Positions 22,120-32,234 of a stretch of DNA of 53,826 nucleotides are shown piece after piece; within the stretch, counting starts at the first letter, position 1, and each line of letters starts with the position of its first letter. The notes beneath the pieces are model-generated. The model was not told the origin of the DNA, ran no database searches, and saw only the letters and a program-made list of their open reading frames with translations. This DNA comes from Tubiluchus corallicola (Eukaryota; Priapulida; Priapulimorpha; Priapulimorphida; Tubiluchidae): contig JAQGDQ010001227.1 of NCBI GenBank assembly GCA_030141605.1, positions 1 through 53,826 on the forward strand, written 5' to 3'. A program made the position numbers and the translations under genes.

Positions 22120-22540
22120 GCATACTTATATACAAGTGTATACAAAAATAAATAAGCAAATATTAAATAAGTAGCAGTATATACAGTGTATACAAAAATA
22201 AATAAGCAAATATTGAATATGTAGCAGTGTATACAAATATAAATAAGCAAATATTGAATATGTAGCAGTATATATAGTGTATACAAAAATAAATAAGCAA
22301 ATATTAAATAAGTAGCAGTATATACAGTGTATACAAAAATAAATAAGCAAATATTAAATAAGTAGCAGTATATACAGTGTATACAAAAATAAATAAGCAA
22401 ATATTAAATAAGTAACAGTATATACAGTGTATACAAAAATAAATAAGCAAATATTAAATAAGTAACAGTATATACAGTGTATACAAAAATTAATAAGCAA
22501 ATATTAAATAAGTAGCAGTATATACAGTGTATACAAACAC
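22120..22540. repeat. 50-bp minisatellite, about 8 copies
   Basis: Unit TATACAAAAATAAATAAGCA followed by AATATTAAATAAGTAGCAGTATATACAGTG, one copy shortened by about 10 bp. The minus ORFs are artefacts. Confidence 0.95.
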
Positions 22541-22559
22541 AATATTAAGTACTTACCTA

Positions 22560-23318
22560 TACAGATTTTTTTGTATAATCTAAGCTAATCTTACATTATA
22601 AGTGTAGTAATTTGAATCCAAATTTTAGTACCTAGAGCAGTCAGGTGACCTGTCATGTGACCTATTTGTTCTTACTAATGGTGAAAAACTGGAAACATTT
22701 AAATTGACAGCATGATGGCTCTTTTATGACAGTATTAACGATAATCATCAGCATCTTCTCGTATTCGAGAAGTCAAGCTCTGTCCAATTCTGTTCCATCT
22801 GTGAGGTGGTCATCTCTTCTCTAGGTATTCACTCTTGCATGGCACTGGTAGACTGCACTGGCTCCTGACTAGCGGAAGGTGCAGTTGGACTGCTTCTTGA
22901 ATCTTTCTTTATATAAAGTTCTGCTGAAGTGGCAGCAGCTTATGCAGACTATGTATTAGTCACATCATTCATTCATGCTTTGCCAAAGCAATTTTAGTCA
23001 AGTTTGAAAGTTTTGCACAAAGTAAGTGCACCAGCTCAGCAGACATGTTGTTAAATCATTTGACTGTTCAAATCTTTTTCTTAATACAGGCTTCAGATTA
23101 TGCACTACGTTGAGCATTTAGACGAGACTACATGACTTCTCATTATCAAGTCTTTATGCATTTATACAGATGTAAGTAATGCACAACATGGCCGCACATC
23201 CATAGTACATTACGTACATTCTACTGTATCGTCAATTATTGAAAACCCCAACGTGCAAAGTGTCCTAGCGTTCGACACCGGTACTCGGTTTTTCTTAAGT
23301 GACGTTAAAATTTCAAAG
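22560..23318. other. Region 3' of the receptor A stop codon
   Basis: On the minus strand this follows the TGA at 23319-23321 and should include the 3' UTR. I see no convincing AATAAA in that orientation. 22780-22990 is less AT-rich than its surroundings and unrecognised. Confidence 0.35.
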
Positions 23319-23473
23319 TCAGCCAACATTGATGCCTTCCATGCTTTTGAGCACTTGCTTAAACTTCTCAGCTGCGGAAAGCTCCTCCTCGCTGTTGTTC
23401 GTCGACCAGAATGATTCTTCCTCCACCAATTCTTGCATGGGAGCTTTTTTGTCTGGCCCAGACTTGAAACTAT
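23319..23473 (-). CDS. Receptor A terminal exon: cytoplasmic tail
   Basis: Acceptor TTTTTTGTTAGCTACAG, phase 1, TGA at 23319-23321. It reads D-SFKSGPDKKAPMQELVEE, then ESFWSTNNSEEELSAAEKF and KQVLKSMEGINVG. It is acidic with no known domain. The core SEEELSA is the same as in cassette B's tail repeats (SEEELSAPLTEK), here as a single copy without the tyrosine. The frame joins the 24-nt microexon through GAT. No exon is needed between them, but an optional one cannot be excluded. Confidence 0.65.
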
Positions 23474-23699
23474 CTGTAGCTAACAAAAAACAGCTATAAT
23501 TATAAGGGTTCCTTAATGGTAGAGTTGTAATGATAGCCACGATAGTAACGGAGTGTCGGAAGGTCATTCATCAACTTAGTATGCATTGCAAAGGTTTTTA
23601 ATGAATCTTAGAAACAGATTAATGTCAAAAATTATGCAATTATCTAAGAAGCATAATTCATGTAAGTGAATTAATAAAAAAGAAAAAAATTGCAAAAAT

Positions 23700-24597
23700 C
23701 TGATTATTACAAAAATTCATGCAAGGTCAGTTGATTATTACAAAAATTCATGCAAGGTCAGTTGATTATTACAAAAATTCATGCAAGGTCAGTTGATTAT
23801 TACAAAAATTCGTGCAAGGCCAGTTGATTATTACAAAAATTGATGCAAGGTCAGGTGATTTTTACAAAAATTCATGCAAGGTCAGATGATTTTTACAAAA
23901 ATTAATGCAAGGTCAGTTGATTATTACAAAAATTAATGCAAGGTCAGTTGATTATTACAAAAATTCGTGCAAGGTCAGTTGATTATTACAAAAATTCATG
24001 CAAGGTCAGTTGATTATTACAAAAATTCATGCAAGGTCAGTTGATTATTACAAAAATTCGTGCAAGGTCAGTTGATTATTACAAAAATTCGTGCAAGGTC
24101 AGTTGATTATTACAAAAATTCGTGCAAGGTCAGTTATTATTACAAAAATTCATGCAAGGTCAGTTGATTATTACGAAAATTCATGCAAGGTCAGTTGATT
24201 ATTACGAAAATTCATGCAAGGTCAGTTGATTATTACAAAAATTCGTGCAAGGTCAGTTGATTATTACAAAAATTCATGCAAGGTCAGTTGATTATTACAA
24301 AAATTCATGCAAGGTCAGTTGATTATTACAAAAATTCGTGCAAGGTCAGTTGATTAGTACAAAAATTCGTGCAAGGTCAGTTGATTATTACAAAAATTCG
24401 TGCAAGGTCAGTTATTATTACAAAAATTCATGCAAGGTCAGTTGATTATTACAAAAATTGATGCAAGGTCAGTTGATTACTACAAAAATTCGTGCAAGGT
24501 CAGTTGATTATTACAAAAATTCGTGCAAGGTCAGTTAATTATTACAAAAATTCGTGCAAGGTCAGTTGATTATTACAAAAATTCATGCAAGGTAAGT
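23700..24597. repeat. 31-bp minisatellite, about 29 copies
   Basis: Unit GATTATTACAAAAATTCATG followed by CAAGGTCAGTT, with ATG/GTG alternation and occasional deletions of GAT. It lies in the last intron of receptor A and ends against the non-LTR 3' region at 24605. Confidence 0.95.
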
Positions 24598-24604
24598 TGA
24601 TAAA

Positions 24605-25012
24605 AATTTCTATCAGTATCCATCCTCACAGTAGTTGCAAAACAGTGGTGTTAGCTTAATCAAGTTATCTTAATTTTACATACTATTAACAAACAATAGT
24701 CTTTCTATCTTTTATATCATCTCATACATGAGCTTCATTCATTACATCATTCCATTTTAAGCACTAATGTTTTTTTATCACACGATTCACTTTAAATTTT
24801 CAGATTATTTCCATTACTTTTTTTTCTATCACTGTGTGGGACAATCTAACAAACCCTGCTTTTTGATTGCCCGCAACACATTTACCTTTGTATATAGGTG
24901 AACAGTGTTTGAGGCTTTTCCTGTGCAGTATTTCTTATTTGTATTACGTTCATTGTAGGCCCTTTCACTAGATATTGTACATGTAAATGTGTAATGTGAA
25001 ATAAATGACTTA
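24605..25012 (+). mobile_element. 3' UTR of a non-LTR retrotransposon (partner of 36050-36716)
   Basis: Matches the reverse complement of 36050-36716 over its whole length, ending GTGTAATGTGAAATAAATGA with a poly(A)-signal-like AATAAA. In the other copy the 5' neighbour is a reverse-transcriptase C-terminus, which identifies the family. Here it is a plus-strand, 5'-truncated copy. It has one unit of the sequence that is tandemly amplified at 36.2-36.48 kb. Minus ORFs over it are shadows. Confidence 0.65.
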
Positions 25013-25559
25013 TCAAGGGTTGAATGGCCTTTTTTAACTGCAACTTTCTCGCGGAGAAACAAGAGTAAAAACTTGAGCTGTTAAAGTTCACTTACAGTCA
25101 CGGAACTTTATTTTCCTGAGCAAGGAATCAATTATTAAATTATTTAAATTCCAAGAACAAAAAGCTTAATCAGAATCTAATTCTTCACCTTATCACATTG
25201 AATAATACGCTGGTACCCAGTTTTTAAGCACGTGACAACTTGAAAACTGGGCACTGCGTGAGCGACAGTGCTTTTTCTACCTAGAAAGCAGCAACTTATC
25301 TCAGAGATGTGGGCACAGTCGCATGCGCACAACAGCCAACCGCCATGTTGCTTGGGATGTGTTGAAGTTTTATAGTTTCAAAAAGTACTTGAAAAGGACC
25401 ATTTTTGATTCATACTTTTTGAAAAGGACCATTTTGATTCATAGTCATAATACAATTTTTATGGTTCCATGTCTCATGCAGTCGCAATATATGGCCTCCA
25501 ATCAATTATAATGCTATTTTAATATACCTCTATGTAAATTAAACATACACTGTGGTCAT

Positions 25560-26112
25560 TTCTTCTCCTCTTTTCCTTCTTCCTATCCCAAATCTTACTA
25601 TTTTTTCCATTCCATCATGTCTACTAACCCTAACCATTCTTTCATTCACTCATCCTCCCCTCCCTTCCTTCTTCCTATCCCTAATCTTACTATTTTCTCC
25701 ATTCCATCATGTCTACTAACCCTAACCATTCTTTCATTCACTCATCCTCCCCTCCCTTCCTTCTTCCTATCCCTAATCTTACTATTTTTTCCATTCCATC
25801 ATGTCTACTAACCCTAACCATTCTTTCATTCACTCATCCTCCCCTCCCTTCCTTCTTCCTATCCCTAATCTTACTATTTTTCCATTCCATCATGTCTACT
25901 AACCCTAACCATTCTTTCATTCACTCATCCTCCCCTCCCTTCCTTCTTCCTATCCCTAATCTTACTATTTTTTCCATTCCATCATGTCTACTAACCCTAA
26001 CCATTCTTTCATTCACTCATCCTCTCCTCCCTTCCTTCTTCCTATCCCTAATCTTACTATTTTTTCCATTCCATCATGTCTACTAACCCTAACCATTCTT
26101 TCATTCACTCAT
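25560..26112. repeat. 92-bp minisatellite, about 6 copies
   Basis: Unit includes CCATTCCATCATGTCTACTA, ACCCTAACCATTCTTTCATT and CTTCCTATCCCTAATCTTAC. The copies differ only in T-run length and single bases. The 92-bp length shifts frame each copy, which gives the overlapping ORFs. Confidence 0.95.
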
Positions 26113-26290
26113 TTGTGCCACCTTAACAAGCCAAGCTTTCAAAGTGTCATACAGCAACTCTTTTATTTGGTTAATTTGACTTCATCAACGTTTTTTCTTA
26201 CCTATACTGTTTCTTTTTGTTTCAATAATATTGTATGTTAATGTATTGTATATGTATTGTTGGAGTGAAATAAATTGATTGATTGATTGG
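26113..26290 (+). mobile_element. CR1-like non-LTR 3' end with (TTGA)n tail
   Basis: Ends GGAGTGAAATAAATTGATTG followed by ATTGATTGG, the AATAAA plus short-tandem-repeat tail typical of CR1-like elements. No coding part retained. Confidence 0.6.
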
Positions 26291-26339
26291 ATGTGAAGCA
26301 AACAGTAGTACCCTAATGTGTTCTGGTTACATACAAGTA

Positions 26340-26683
26340 CAGTCGACCCTCGTTAAACCGGACCCCGTTAGCCCGGATATCGGATAAGACGGACGTCATC
26401 CGTGGTAAAGGAAACTGACCGATTTCCGTCCGAGCCGGAGCGCTAAACACAACACGGCCTGCCAACTGTACAATATTTTCTTTATCCTCACAGGTTAACT
26501 ATTTTAAAGTAACATACAGTATAGTATATAGTGCAATGTATATAGTGCAATGTATATAGGCCTTATTATGGTGATTATTCCTGTATAATATAGACCATAT
26601 ATAGGCATATCGGATAAATCGGACAATCGCTAAACCGGACCCCCCCCCCCCCCAAATTAGTCCGGTTTAACGAGGGTTGACTG
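26340..26683. mobile_element. pogo/Tigger-like MITE
   Basis: Termini CAGTCGACCCTCGTTAAACC and the inverted GGTTTAACGAGGGTTGACTG, flanked by TA on both sides. Contains a second inverted block (GATATCGGATAAGACGGAC / TATCGGATAAATCGGACA). CAGTCGACC-type ends belong to the pogo group of Tc1/mariner. Confidence 0.85.
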
Positions 26684-26806
26684 TATAAAGAAAGACTCAT
26701 TATATTGAATATTATCAAGTGAAACTAGGAGGCGCTGCACTAGCCACCTGCTACACACAGCAGATACAACAGTTTTTCCTACATGTACAAAATTTGCTGT
26801 ACTCAC

Positions 26807-26830
26807 CAGATTGCCAATCGAAACTGCCAA
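26807..26830 (-). CDS. Receptor A 24-nt microexon
   Basis: Acceptor TTTGTTTATTTTGCAG and donor TCTG|GTGAGTAC, 8 codons, phase 1 on both sides. Together with neighbours it reads V-GSFDWQS-D. It is the second of two microexons between the transmembrane exon and the terminal exon. Support comes from strong paired splice sites, length divisible by 3 and exact phase match, not from homology. Confidence 0.6.
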
Positions 26831-26931
26831 CTGCAAAATAAACAAACTTGTCAAATAAATAAACGAACAATCAAGCAAATGTATGAAGAAAATACACTAA
26901 CAGACAACGCATGTCAGATCCCCCCCACACT

Positions 26932-27023
26932 CAGGGCCGGCCTTAGGTAATTGGAGGCCCTAGGCGAAGTAAATTTGGTGGCCCCAAATGAAAAATAAAA
27001 AATAAATACGAAAAAAATAAAAT

Positions 27024-27068
<45 letters not shown>

Positions 27069-27074
27069 CTCCCT

Positions 27075-27170
<96 letters not shown>

Positions 27171-27180
27171 TCTCTCTCTT

Positions 27181-27212
<32 letters not shown>

Positions 27213-27220
27213 CTCTCAAG
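26932..27220. repeat. hAT-like 5' end followed by a (CT)n microsatellite
   Basis: CAGGGCCGGCCTTAGG at 26932 is a hAT-type terminus like the one at 17254, but no right end follows. From 27026 to about 27215 the sequence is CT dinucleotide with rare TTT and CCC interruptions. Confidence 0.7.
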
Positions 27221-27277
27221 AATTCACCCCTATTCAATTAGATAAACAATACCTGCTTTGTCGTAAAATGATCTTAC

Positions 27278-27295
27278 CTGAGTGTTGCAACATAC
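27278..27295 (-). CDS. Receptor A 18-nt microexon
   Basis: Acceptor TATTTATTTTTGCAG and donor TCAG|GTAAGATC, 6 codons, phase 1 on both sides. With the A from the transmembrane exon it reads S-MLQHS. Both sites are near consensus. It would insert six residues next to the membrane and could be skipped without changing frame. Confidence 0.6.
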
Positions 27296-27379
27296 CTGCA
27301 AAAATAAATATGCAGAAATTACTAATTATGTATTTACAAGGAAGTGAAATATGTAAAGAATTAACAGAACAGTTGGGAA

Positions 27380-27971
27380 GAAAGAGGTACAGTAAAAGTA
27401 TAGCTAGATGTCTGTAGAAAGAGGCACAGTAAAAGTATAGCTAGATGTCTGTAGAAAGAGGCACAGTAAAAGTATAGCTAGATGTCTGTAGAAAGAGGTA
27501 CAGTAAAAGTATAGCTAGATGTCTGTAGAAAGAGGTACAGTAAAAGTATAGCTAGATGTCTGTAGAAAGAGGTACAGTAAAAGTATAGCTAGATGTCTGT
27601 AGAAAGAGGTACAGTAAAAGTATAGCTAGATGTCTGTAGAAAGAGGTACAGTAAAAGTATAGCTAGATGTCTGTAGAAAGAGGTACAGTAAAAGTATAGC
27701 TAGATGTCTGTAGAAAGAGGTACAGTAAAAGTATAGCTAGATGTCTGTAGAAAGAGGTACAGTAAAAGTATAGCTAGATGTCTGTAGAAAGAGGTACAGT
27801 AAAAGTATAGCTAGATGTCTGTAGAAAGAGGTACAGTAAAAGTATAGCTAGATGTCTGTAGAAAGAGGTACAGTAAAAGTATAGCTAGATGTCTGTAGAA
27901 AGAGGTACAGTAAAAGTATAGCTAGATGTCTGTAGAAAGAGGTACAGTAAAAGTATAGCTAGATGTCTGTA
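27380..27971. repeat. 37-bp minisatellite carrying a splice-acceptor motif, about 16 copies
   Basis: Plus unit GAAAGAGGTACAGTAAAAGT followed by ATAGCTAGATGTCTGTA. On the minus strand each unit reads TGTACCTCTTTCTACAG|AC, a good 3' splice site. The array is in the intron just upstream (minus sense) of the 18-nt microexon, about 85 bp away. The copies are almost identical. Confidence 0.95.
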
Positions 27972-28534
27972 ACTTATTTAATTTCTCACCAGAGTCAAAA
28001 ACATTTACTAGTTCACATTTCTTAGTGAAAAAGCACAACTACTTAGAAAGAGCTTAAAAAGTAATTACATATCATTATATTCTTCAGCTAATCTGGAACA
28101 ATATAACCTCTGCTATGCTACTGTACACCAGAGATCAAAAATTAACCCTTGCCCAACGGCAATGGAGTACAAAAGCATCATAACCATCTTTATTTAGTTA
28201 TATGATTACGCTACTAAATCGTCAATACCTGTTCTCGTCTGTGATTGAAAGGTTAGTCGTTGAATTTAAATGTCATTTCGCCTCTTAATGTCAATTATGA
28301 CTCAGCAGAGGCCTGTTTTCAAAAAGACCGATGATTTTCTGACAGAGACAAATGTAACAGAGTAAATGTTTAAGATTTTTGTAGTGTGGGTTGGTTGAGT
28401 TTGGAATTTACTATTAAAAAATGCGTTGTTCTAACAAATGGCAAATATTAAGCCTTTAAAGCTTAAGTAAAGTAACATAGGTTATTGCTTTATTAGACGA
28501 AAACCTGCCTTTAAACCATTGTGCTCTGACCATG

Positions 28535-29145
28535 TGTAACAATACCATAGATATGGTTTGTGTAGATCAAAGATCTTGCTGATTGCTGAGGAGTGCTCTG
28601 CATTCTAGAATGTCATGCTGTTCTGGTCTTCTTCGTTTCTAATTAGTTTAATAAATGCTACTTTATTATGCACGCATTTGTCTGGTTGCTAATATTATTG
28701 AAGATTACAAACTGCCAAAGAGACTCACGTACTGCGAGCTGAAAGAAGGGAAACGGTCAGTTGGAGGGCAACGGAAAAGATACAAAGACACCCTCAAAGC
28801 CAGCCTGAAAGAATGCAACATGAATGTCGACTCTTGGGAAGATGTGGCACAGGAGAGATCACGTTGGCGGTCCCTCGTCAAATCGGGAGTGACCGACTAT
28901 GAGTCCAGGCGCATCCAAGTGAGGCAGGAGAAAAGACAGCTTCGAAAAGACAGACAACGCAATGTCTATCAAGATACATCATTCTCATGTCCTCATTGCA
29001 GGAGGAGGTTCTCAGCAAGAATCGGGCTTATAAGCCACCTCCGTACCCATCATATGATGTCAGAATGAAGTCATGGTCCTCTTCGACTACGCAGGATGAA
29101 CAACAACAACAACAACAACAACAAATATTATTGTAGCGTGTAACA
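28535..29145 (+). mobile_element. LTR of a Ty3/gypsy-like element, interrupted by a non-LTR insertion
   Basis: Starts TGTAACAATACCATAG and ends GTAGCGTGTAACA, directly followed by a primer-binding-site-like TGGTGTCAGAAGTG (29146-29159). An AATAAA is at 28650-28655. Removing the nested insertion 28701-29133 leaves an LTR of about 180 bp. An inverted fragment of the same LTR occurs at 29339-29437. Confidence 0.7.
28701..29123 (+). pseudogene. Nested non-LTR fragment: ORF2 C-terminus with C2H2 zinc finger
   Basis: The plus frame reads DYKLPKRLTYCELKEGKRS, GGQRKRYKDTLKASLKEC, SWEDVAQERSRWRSLV and ends with CPHCRRRFSARIGLISHL-RTHH, then a stop at 29066-29068 and an (AAC)n tail. This is the well-known C-terminal block of a widespread animal non-LTR reverse-transcriptase protein. 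A 10-bp duplication AATATTATTG flanks it (28691-28700 and 29124-29133). The ORF's first residues (28655-28700) come from the host LTR, not from the element. Confidence 0.8.
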
Positions 29146-29207
29146 TGGTGTCAGAAGTGAACTAGTTGTTTTGAGTATTTATTCGTACAGCAAATTTGTA
29201 GAGAACT

Positions 29208-29336
29208 ATGAATCAGCTAAAACCACCTAACGCACTAAACTTCGAATCACGCAATCTGTCACAAGCATGGAAAAAATGTCGTGAAAAATTCAGCTTGTAT
29301 ATGGAACTTGCACTTAGTGACAAACTGAAGAAGTGA
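29208..29336 (+). pseudogene. Ty3/gypsy-like Gag N-terminal fragment
   Basis: Short ORF of 42 codons: MNQLKPPNALNFESRN, then WKKCREKFSLYMELAL, ending at TGA. The PP-x-L-F and W-K-x-F-x-L-Y pattern after an LTR and primer site is typical of Gag in invertebrate Ty3/gypsy elements. It is truncated, with no pol. Confidence 0.65.
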
Positions 29337-29338
29337 AA

Positions 29339-29437
29339 AAGAAGATCAGAACAGCAAGACAGTCTAGAATGCAGAGCACTCCTCAGCAATCAGCAAGATC
29401 TTTGATCTACACAAACCATATCTATGGTTTTGTTACA
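29339..29437 (-). mobile_element. Inverted partial LTR
   Basis: Reverse complement of the first about 95 bp of the LTR at 28535-28630 (TGTAACAAAACCATAGATAT, CAAAGATCTTGCTGATTGC), a few mismatches. It abuts the truncated Gag, so the element was rearranged after or during insertion. Confidence 0.75.
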
Positions 29438-29477
29438 CCATGTTCCTGGTAAACTTCATACAGCATACGGTAACACA

Positions 29478-29697
29478 GTAGAGTAGTCATATACTACGTT
29501 AATACAGTAAAGTAATCAAATACTACATTACTACAGTAAAGTAGTCAAATACTACATTACTACAGTAAAGTAGTCAACTACTACATTACTACAGTAAAGT
29601 AATCAAATACTACATTACTACAGTAAAGTAGTCAAATACTACATTACTACAGTAAAGTAGTCAAATACTACATTACTACAGTAAAGTAGTCAAATAT
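29478..29697. repeat. 29-bp minisatellite, about 7 copies
   Basis: Unit built from ACTACATTACTACAGTAAAG plus TAGTCAAAT, with GT/AT variants. Confidence 0.9.
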
Positions 29698-29805
29698 GTG
29701 ACATAGGTTTAGCTACCAAAGGAAGCGGTACATCACATCAACATTTCTTGTACATTTATGGAAGGGATGCTATTGCACTCCCTGTCGATATTAAACTGAT
29801 TACAA

Positions 29806-30556
29806 AAGGGCATCAGTGGACAAGGGTCAACAACAAGAATAACATGCATCAGGTGGAAAAGGGTCAACAACAAGAATAAAATGCATCCGGTGGACAAAGG
29901 TCAACAACAAAAACAACATGCATCAGGTGGACAAGGATCAATAACAACAATAACATGCATCCGGTGGACAAGGGTCAACAATATGCATCAGGTGGACAAG
30001 GGTCAACAACAAGAAAACATGCATCAGGTGGACAAGGGTCAACAACAAGAATAACATGCATCTAGTGGACAAGGGTCAACAACAAGAAAACATGCATCAG
30101 GTGGACAAAGGTCAACAACAAAAACAACATGCATCAGGTGGACAAGGGTCAATAACAACAATAACATGCATCCGGTGGACAAGGGTCAACAATATGCATC
30201 AGGTGGACAAGGGTCAACAACAAGAATAACATGCATCAGGTGGACAAAGGTCAACAACAAAAACAACATGCATCAGGTGGACAAGGGTCAATAACAACAA
30301 TAACATGCATCCGGTGGACAAGGGTCAACAATATGCATCAGGTGGACAAGGGTCAACAACAAGAATAACATGCATCAGGTGGACAAAGGTCAACAACAAA
30401 AACAACATGCATCAGGTGGACAAGGGTCAATAACAACAATAACATGCATCCGGTGGACAAGGGTCAACAATATGCATCAGGTGGACAAGGGTCAACAACA
30501 AGAATAACATGCATCTAGTGGACAAGGGTCAACAACAAGAATAACATGAATCCGGT
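29806..30556. repeat. Minisatellite with 138-bp higher-order unit
   Basis: Basic unit near 37 bp, CATGCATCAGGTGGACAAGG followed by GTCAACAACAAGAATAA. A four-part block (AAAAACAAC, ACAACAATAAC, CCGGTGG, CAATATGCATC) recurs at about 30127, 30265 and 30403, a 138-bp period. It begins about 10 bp after the donor of receptor A's transmembrane exon. Confidence 0.9.
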
Positions 30557-30565
30557 GGTACATAC

Positions 30566-30682
30566 TTCTTTGCTTCTGCTGCCTCTTGTAAAGCACAAAG
30601 ACAAGAGCACAGATGATGACGATCGTTGACAAGATAGTGAACAGGCTCGGAAGGATTGCAGAAGACTCTGGATCAGTCTGTT
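30566..30682 (-). CDS. Receptor A transmembrane exon
   Basis: Acceptor TTATTTTTAACAG and donor AAGAA|GTATGTAC, 39 codons, phase 1 on both sides. It encodes E-QTDPESSAILPS, then a hydrophobic segment LFTILSTIVIICALVFVLY, then KRQQKQR. This is a type I single-pass helix with a strongly basic stop-transfer. The upstream half continues the Ser/Thr-rich stalk of the Ig-2 exon. Position and phase match the cassette B transmembrane exon; sequence does not. Confidence 0.8.
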
Positions 30683-30775
30683 CTGTTAAAAATAAAATAA
30701 ATTAAAATAAAATAGAATACTGTTCATTACAGAAGAAACTTCGCTATTTTAGTTTCCAGACGTCAGAAATACAGC

Positions 30776-31368
30776 TACTTCGCGGTTCGTTTATCGCGGA
30801 CTCGCTGTTTCGCGGGTTTTCAAAAATATTAATGTGAAATATTTATCGCAGTATTTTCGCTGTTTCGCGGGTTTTTGTGGTACTCCATCCATAGTATTTT
30901 TGCACAGGCGTAGTACGTGTTGTACAGTAATGTATAGATTTGATGAATTTTTCATAAAATGTCAAAAAATGTATAAAAATATATTAAAAATTTTAATTCT
31001 AACATTGAAAGAATATTATAAATCATAAAAAATTACCATTTACAGTAAATAGTGTATTTATTCGGTGGATGAATACACACCAAAAACGAAATGTAGTACT
31101 TGCGCCGACTTGAGATGCTACAAGGTTTAAGAGTTTAAAACATTTTTATGAACATTTGAGTAAAGTTTTTTAAAAGATACATGTACAGTATGGGAAAAGT
31201 TATTAAGGGAATGGGAAAGGGTTATGTATAAGAGTGTGGGGAGGGTTTGTAAGGACTTAAAAGATTGTATAACTACTAAAAGAAGTATAGCGTCTTTACT
31301 TCTCGGAAATTCGCTTATTGCGGGTGGGCCTGGAACGGAACACCCGCGATAAGTGAGGGAACACTTTA
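30776..31368. mobile_element. Tigger-like DNA transposon remnant
   Basis: Left end TTCGCGGTTCGTTTATCGCG and right end CCGCGATAAGTGAGGGAA are partly complementary. The adjacent CGGGTGGGCCTGGAACGGAA is typical of Tigger/pogo ends. The internal 30820-31120 sequence is repeated at 47800-48110. No transposase ORF. Confidence 0.6.
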
Positions 31369-31826
31369 ACAACAAAAATAACAATAAGCCTTTTCACAGT
31401 TCCAGCGAATAACAATGATCGTTAAAAGGTCAAAGGTTAAGTGTACCAGACAATGCATTTGTGCACATTTGACAGCGCCTTGTAATCGTAACAGTACTGT
31501 AATAGTAACAGTTATAACAGCTAGCTAGAACCTTACCTAGTTCATTTTTCTTGTTTTCAAGCAAGATCCTGCTTGTAAATCTCTCTATGCACAGGCCAAT
31601 GCATAATTAAGTAAAGTTCACGTAAAACAACTGAATTTATTGAACTGATACGGCAGATAGCTTTACTTTACCACGTGTGATGCTTGTAGCTAAGACACGT
31701 TATTTTGGTCCACTCTACCTTTGACCTGCAGCAACTGCGCATGAACACAATGAAAGTGTGAAAAAGCTTTTTAACAATGACAGAGTATCATCCCCAGATG
31801 TTCCTTGTCAAAAACAGGAAGTAAAA
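31369..31826. other. Intron of receptor A, nothing recognised
   Basis: Moderately AT-rich sequence between the Tigger-like remnant and an unrecognised ORF. No repeat or exon signal. Confidence 0.35.
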
Positions 31827-32048
31827 TTATAGTTGATTCACTTGCACGTCCTTGACTCCACTTCTCCTGTCAGAGTTCAGTGAATAATGCTGCAACTTTG
31901 AAAAATCAGTGCCCCCCGGGGTACATACACCCCGACCGTTACCCCCTTCCAAATCCTCAATGAAGGAATATTCTAATTTGAAATCTGTTACCACCTTTGT
32001 AGCTGCACGGATGTCGGTATCAAAAGTCGCATTCAGTTTCACAAACAC
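31827..32048 (-). other. Unrecognised ORF between Ig-2 and transmembrane exons
   Basis: Minus frame of 73 codons containing FVKLNATFDTDIRAATKVV and FKLEYSFIEDLEGG, ending VKDVQVNQL. It reads like protein rather than repeat. A phase-1-compatible acceptor (CATCCGTGCAG) and donor (GGGG|GTAACG) lie inside it. It could be a skipped or decayed exon of receptor A, or part of an unknown mobile element. I do not assign a domain. Confidence 0.3.
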
Positions 32049-32234
32049 GTGGCTTTTCCATGACGTTTCTCACAGAATTTTACAATAAATTATCCCTGAC
32101 CAAATATTGATTTTCCATGACCAAGATAAGCAGAAATTGCATTACTAGTATAACATACTCAAGCATTTTAGTGTATGGACATTCATACATATAACTCGCT
32201 AGTACTCCTCTCGGTGGACCTGCCCTAACATATA

